NCBI GenBank assembly: GCA_024402505.1
Contig: JAKSTP010000013.1
Coordinates: forward strand, 1 to 62,278
Reading direction: 5' to 3'
Length of the DNA: 62,278 bases
From: Treponema sp.
GTDB lineage: Bacteria; Spirochaetota; Spirochaetia; Treponematales; Treponemataceae
The notes under the pieces were generated by a model that was not told where the DNA came from, ran no database searches, and worked only from the letters and a program-made list of their open reading frames with translations. Each line of letters begins with the position of its first letter. Position 1 is the first letter of the stretch. Positions 59,445 through 62,278 of the stretch are shown here, piece after piece. The position numbers were made by a program, and so were the translations under genes.

Positions 59445-62201
59445 ATGAAAAAATCTGTAATTTTTGCCATCTCTTTAGCAGCACTTCTTGTTTCCTGTAC
59501 AAGTACACCGGAAGCCAGAAAAGAAACTCCACAGGAATTGATAAAAACAGGCCGTATTAATGAAGCCAAAATGCAGTTTCAGATGCCAAGCGACATCAAC
59601 GGTCAGGATGAAGACGGAAACACAGTACTTCACCTTTCTGCAGCTATAAACGATGTTGATCTTGTTACTTTTCTTTGTATCCGCGGAGCAAACACAGAAA
59701 TCAAAAACTTTGAAGGCGATACTCCTCTCCATGTTGCCATTAAAAACGGAGCTTTTGATTCGGCAAAAATGCTTGTTCAGATGGGTGCCAATCTTTTTGA
59801 AAAGAATGCAGAAAAGAAAGCTGCCCTTGATGTAGGCCTTAAAACAGATCCAATTTACTACGAATATTTCATTACCACAAAATCAGGTGAAATCCGTGAT
59901 GTTGAAGGTCAGACCATCGTTCACTATTTTGTATTGACCCAGAACCTTAAGGGAATTGAATACTGTATTAAAAACGGCATTCCTGTTTCAGTTCAGGACA
60001 ATAACGGAAAAACTCCTTTGGATGTAGCTTTCTCTATGGTAGAAAGTGATACAGCTGTAAAAATTGCCGCCGCCTTGATTATGGGTGGTGCAGAACCTGT
60101 AGAAACTGATTTTGCCTATTTCCAGGATGCCATCAGTGCCCGTAACCTGAATACTCGTTTTGATGACGGCCAGACTCCTCTTCACATGAGTGCAATCTAC
60201 GGTCATACAGCTATTGCAAAATATCTTATTGAAAATAATGCAAACCGGGATGTACAGGATTCAAGCGGATCAACTCCTTTGCACGAAGCCGTTCGTTATG
60301 GCCGTCTTGATATTGCAAAAATGCTTCTTTCAGTAGGCGCAAATGTAAATGCAAAAGATAACCTTGGAAAAACTCCGGTAATGCTGGTAATTCCAAAAGA
60401 TAAACTTGTAGATACTTACCGACTTCTTATTTCTTACAATGCCGACCTGGCCGAAAAAGACAGTTTTGGTGATACAGTAATTCACACTGCAACAATGATG
60501 CACGTTCCTGTTCATGTACTCCGTCTTCTTGCTTCAAACGGTGCCGACATCAACGCAAAAAACAAGGAAGGTGTAACACCATTTGAAATTGCCGTTCAGT
60601 ACAAGGACATTGCTTCAACAGAATTCTTTGCTGTAAGTGGTGCAGACATTCACTCAAAAGATACCCGTGGAAACAGTCCTTTGCTTCTGGCTCTTGCCAA
60701 CGGTGATGAACTTTTTGAAAAAACAGTTTCTGTTCAGAACGTTCAGACACAGGATTCTGACGGTAACACACCACTGCATGTAGCTCTTCTTCAGGATGCT
60801 TCACTTTCGAAAGTACGTTACATTATCCGCCTTACAGAAGATGTAAATATCCGTAACTCTGAAGGTAATTCTCCATTGTTCCTTGCAATTCAGAAAAATC
60901 GCCGGGAAGTAGGGGAAATGCTTCTGGAAAAAAATGCCGACATTTTCTCTACAAATACAAATAACCAGTCACCTTTGCGCCTGGCTCTTATCAACGGTGG
61001 TGATGTTCAGGACTGGCTTATTACATCAAAAACAATCAGATCAACAGACGGTTCTGGAAATACAGCACTTCATTATGCCGCAGAATGGCAGCTCAAAAAG
61101 GCCATTAAATCTTTAGTAGACAAAGGAGCTGAACCAAATGCAAAAAATGCCAACGGTGAAAATCCTTTGTTCAGCGCAGTAAAAACAAACAATCCTGATA
61201 TCATCACTTTGCTGGTAGAAAAAGGAACTTCAATCCACGAACGGGATAACCTTGGAAGTACAGCCCTTCACATGGCAGTAAGATGGGATGCAGATAAAGC
61301 CCTTGAAAAGCTCATCAAAATGAAAATTGATATTAATGCTCAGAACTCAAGCGGAAAATCTGCCCTTTCAGAAGCTGCACTGGCCGGAAAAACTGATCTT
61401 GCTACAATCCTTCTGGAAAACGGGGCCGACGTAAACTCAAGCGACGTAACTGGTGTTACAATCCTTATGGATGCTATCCGTAGTCAGAACGCTAAGGTTG
61501 TAAAACTTCTTTTGAAATATAACGCCAACTCTCAGATTCAGGAAATCAACGGCCGCAACGCCTACCACGAAGCTGCAGTTTCTGGCAATCTTGATATTAT
61601 TAAAATGATTTACAATGCCGGTGGAAACCCACTTTCACGAGACAAACACGGTAATACACCTTTTGCCTCTGTTCTTGATAAGGACACTGAAATCATTCTG
61701 GCAGTTCTTGGAAACAACGTAAACATTACAGACAGTGACGGAAACTCTCCAATCCACATTGTTGTTCAGAACCGCTGCTCTGTAAAACTTTTGAACGAAC
61801 TTATTTACATGGGTTATCCTATCGACAGCCGAAACAGTGACGGATTCACACCATTAAGCCACGCTGTAGAAAAAGGTTATACTGAAATTGCCCTTAAACT
61901 TCTGGAAAATGGAGCAAACCCATTCCAGTCAATTGATAAAAAAGGCGCCAACGCAGTTACAATTGCCCTTGAAAAGAACAACAAGAAGATTATTGCTGAC
62001 ATTGTAAAATATGCCGGTTCTATGACCGACATTCAGGGAAATACAATCCTTCATTACGCAGCAAAATCTTCAAAAGCAGACACAGTGCGGGATCTTCTTT
62101 CTTACGGTCTTAAAAAGGATGTAAAGAACATCTCAGGCGATACACCATACATGGTAGCCGTACGCTGGAAGAAAAAAGACAACGCCGAACTTTTGAAATA
62201 G
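59445..62201 (+). CDS. Large ankyrin-repeat lipoprotein
   Basis: 918 residues from the ATG at 59445 (AAGAGG 6 nt upstream; an ATG at 59430 overlaps the ribosome site). Lipobox LLVSC near residue 19. The mature part is built almost wholly of about 25 ankyrin repeats of 33 residues with the consensus DxxGxTPLHxA..G...I.K.LL..GAxxN (for example DSSGSTPLHEAVRYGRLDIAKMLLSVGANVNAKD, DLGSTALHMAVRWDADKALEKLI-like). Probable lipid-anchored periplasmic or surface scaffold for protein binding. Whether it faces out cannot be told. Confidence 0.9.
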   Translation: MKKSVIFAISLAALLVSCTSTPEARKETPQELIKTGRINEAKMQFQMPSDINGQDEDGNTVLHLSAAINDVDLVTFLCIRGANTEIKNFEGDTPLHVAIKNGAFDSAKMLVQMGANLFEKNAEKKAALDVGLKTDPIYYEYFITTKSGEIRDVEGQTIVHYFVLTQNLKGIEYCIKNGIPVSVQDNNGKTPLDVAFSMVESDTAVKIAAALIMGGAEPVETDFAYFQDAISARNLNTRFDDGQTPLHMSAIYGHTAIAKYLIENNANRDVQDSSGSTPLHEAVRYGRLDIAKMLLSVGANVNAKDNLGKTPVMLVIPKDKLVDTYRLLISYNADLAEKDSFGDTVIHTATMMHVPVHVLRLLASNGADINAKNKEGVTPFEIAVQYKDIASTEFFAVSGADIHSKDTRGNSPLLLALANGDELFEKTVSVQNVQTQDSDGNTPLHVALLQDASLSKVRYIIRLTEDVNIRNSEGNSPLFLAIQKNRREVGEMLLEKNADIFSTNTNNQSPLRLALINGGDVQDWLITSKTIRSTDGSGNTALHYAAEWQLKKAIKSLVDKGAEPNAKNANGENPLFSAVKTNNPDIITLLVEKGTSIHERDNLGSTALHMAVRWDADKALEKLIKMKIDINAQNSSGKSALSEAALAGKTDLATILLENGADVNSSDVTGVTILMDAIRSQNAKVVKLLLKYNANSQIQEINGRNAYHEAAVSGNLDIIKMIYNAGGNPLSRDKHGNTPFASVLDKDTEIILAVLGNNVNITDSDGNSPIHIVVQNRCSVKLLNELIYMGYPIDSRNSDGFTPLSHAVEKGYTEIALKLLENGANPFQSIDKKGANAVTIALEKNNKKIIADIVKYAGSMTDIQGNTILHYAAKSSKADTVRDLLSYGLKKDVKNISGDTPYMVAVRWKKKDNAELLK

Positions 62202-62205
62202 GATA

Positions 62206-62278
62206 CCCTGAACAGGAAGTGTCACCCTGAACAGGAAGTGTCACCCTGAACAGGAAGTGTCACCCTGAACTTGTTTCA
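62206..62278 (+). repeat. 19-bp tandem repeats at window edge
   Basis: CCCTGAACAGGAAGTGTCA occurs exactly at 62206, 62225 and 62244, then a truncated, altered copy CCCTGAACTTGTTTCA at 62263 runs off the edge. The last copy looks like half of a CACCCTGAAC...GTTTCAGGGT palindrome, whose rest would be outside. Confidence 0.9.

Noticed and set aside
59445..62201. Ankyrin gene as a eukaryotic-type effector
   Set aside because: It has a lipobox and signal peptide, so a bacterial envelope lipoprotein is the simpler reading.

Overview
The window reads as a chromosomal segment of a spirochaete, most likely a Treponema. It is AT-rich (by eye about 40% GC) and densely packed. Genus-typical signs are a very long acidic TPR membrane protein resembling spirochaetal flagellar-collar proteins, many lipoproteins, an OmpA-type protein with the GHTADVG variant motif, secreted and envelope proteins of unknown function, a giant Ser/Thr/Asn-rich surface protein and a large ankyrin lipoprotein. 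The genus call rests on gene content and protein style, not on a database search. I see no rRNA, tRNA, CRISPR array, prophage or transposase.

Layout. 1-5533 (+): 3' part of a 2-hydroxyacyl-CoA dehydratase/activase-type protein, argR, a threonine-synthase-like gene lacking the PLP lysine, and prmC. 5556-10659 (-): a substrate-binding-type lipoprotein, an aminotransferase, acetolactate synthase and a secreted protein. 10772-15854: a membrane protein (+), then a TPR membrane protein and a phytol/dolichol-kinase-like protein translationally coupled to it (-). 16024-21033 (+): a diguanylate cyclase with a LacI-like sensor, a J-domain protein, a SPOR protein and a secreted beta-rich protein. 21013-24603: a methyltransferase (-), parAB (+) and a phosphoesterase (-). 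24622-29879: a lipoprotein and an AraC regulator (-), divergent from a two-gene heterodimeric ABC exporter (+). 29888-34232: yigZ and a parC-type topoisomerase gene (-), divergent from a rel-type ppGpp synthetase (+). 34239-40939 (-): envelope genes including OmpA and a lytic transglycosylase. 41032-44771 (+): membrane protein, TPR protein and MATE exporter. 44772-45586: a gene-free repeat island. 45587-49237: a DMT transporter (-), hisH-hisF (+) and a toxin-antitoxin-like pair (-). 49347-57993 (+): a 14-codon leader ORF, a 2541-residue surface protein and a dus gene, joined by overlapping stop/start codons. 58002-62201: uracil permease (-) and ankyrin lipoprotein (+). 62206-62278: 19-bp tandem repeats running off the edge.

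Most notable signals. (1) At least nine genes have a -10 box only 6-9 nt before the start codon and no Shine-Dalgarno, so they look leaderless, while operon-internal genes often keep Shine-Dalgarno sequences. (2) The giant surface gene is preceded by a leaderless-looking micro-ORF whose TGA overlaps the gene's ATG. (3) A DUF3990-type toxin candidate and an HTH protein lie behind a perfect 16-bp palindrome placed in the promoter. (4) Two enzymes have lost key residues: the threonine-synthase-like protein (PLP Lys to Arg) and the Rel protein (HD to HK, with no ACT domain). (5) The 44.8-45.6 kb repeat island holds nested inverted repeats. (6) Two divergent gene pairs share face-to-face -35 boxes. 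(7) Intrinsic terminators lie inside the coding regions of opposing genes.
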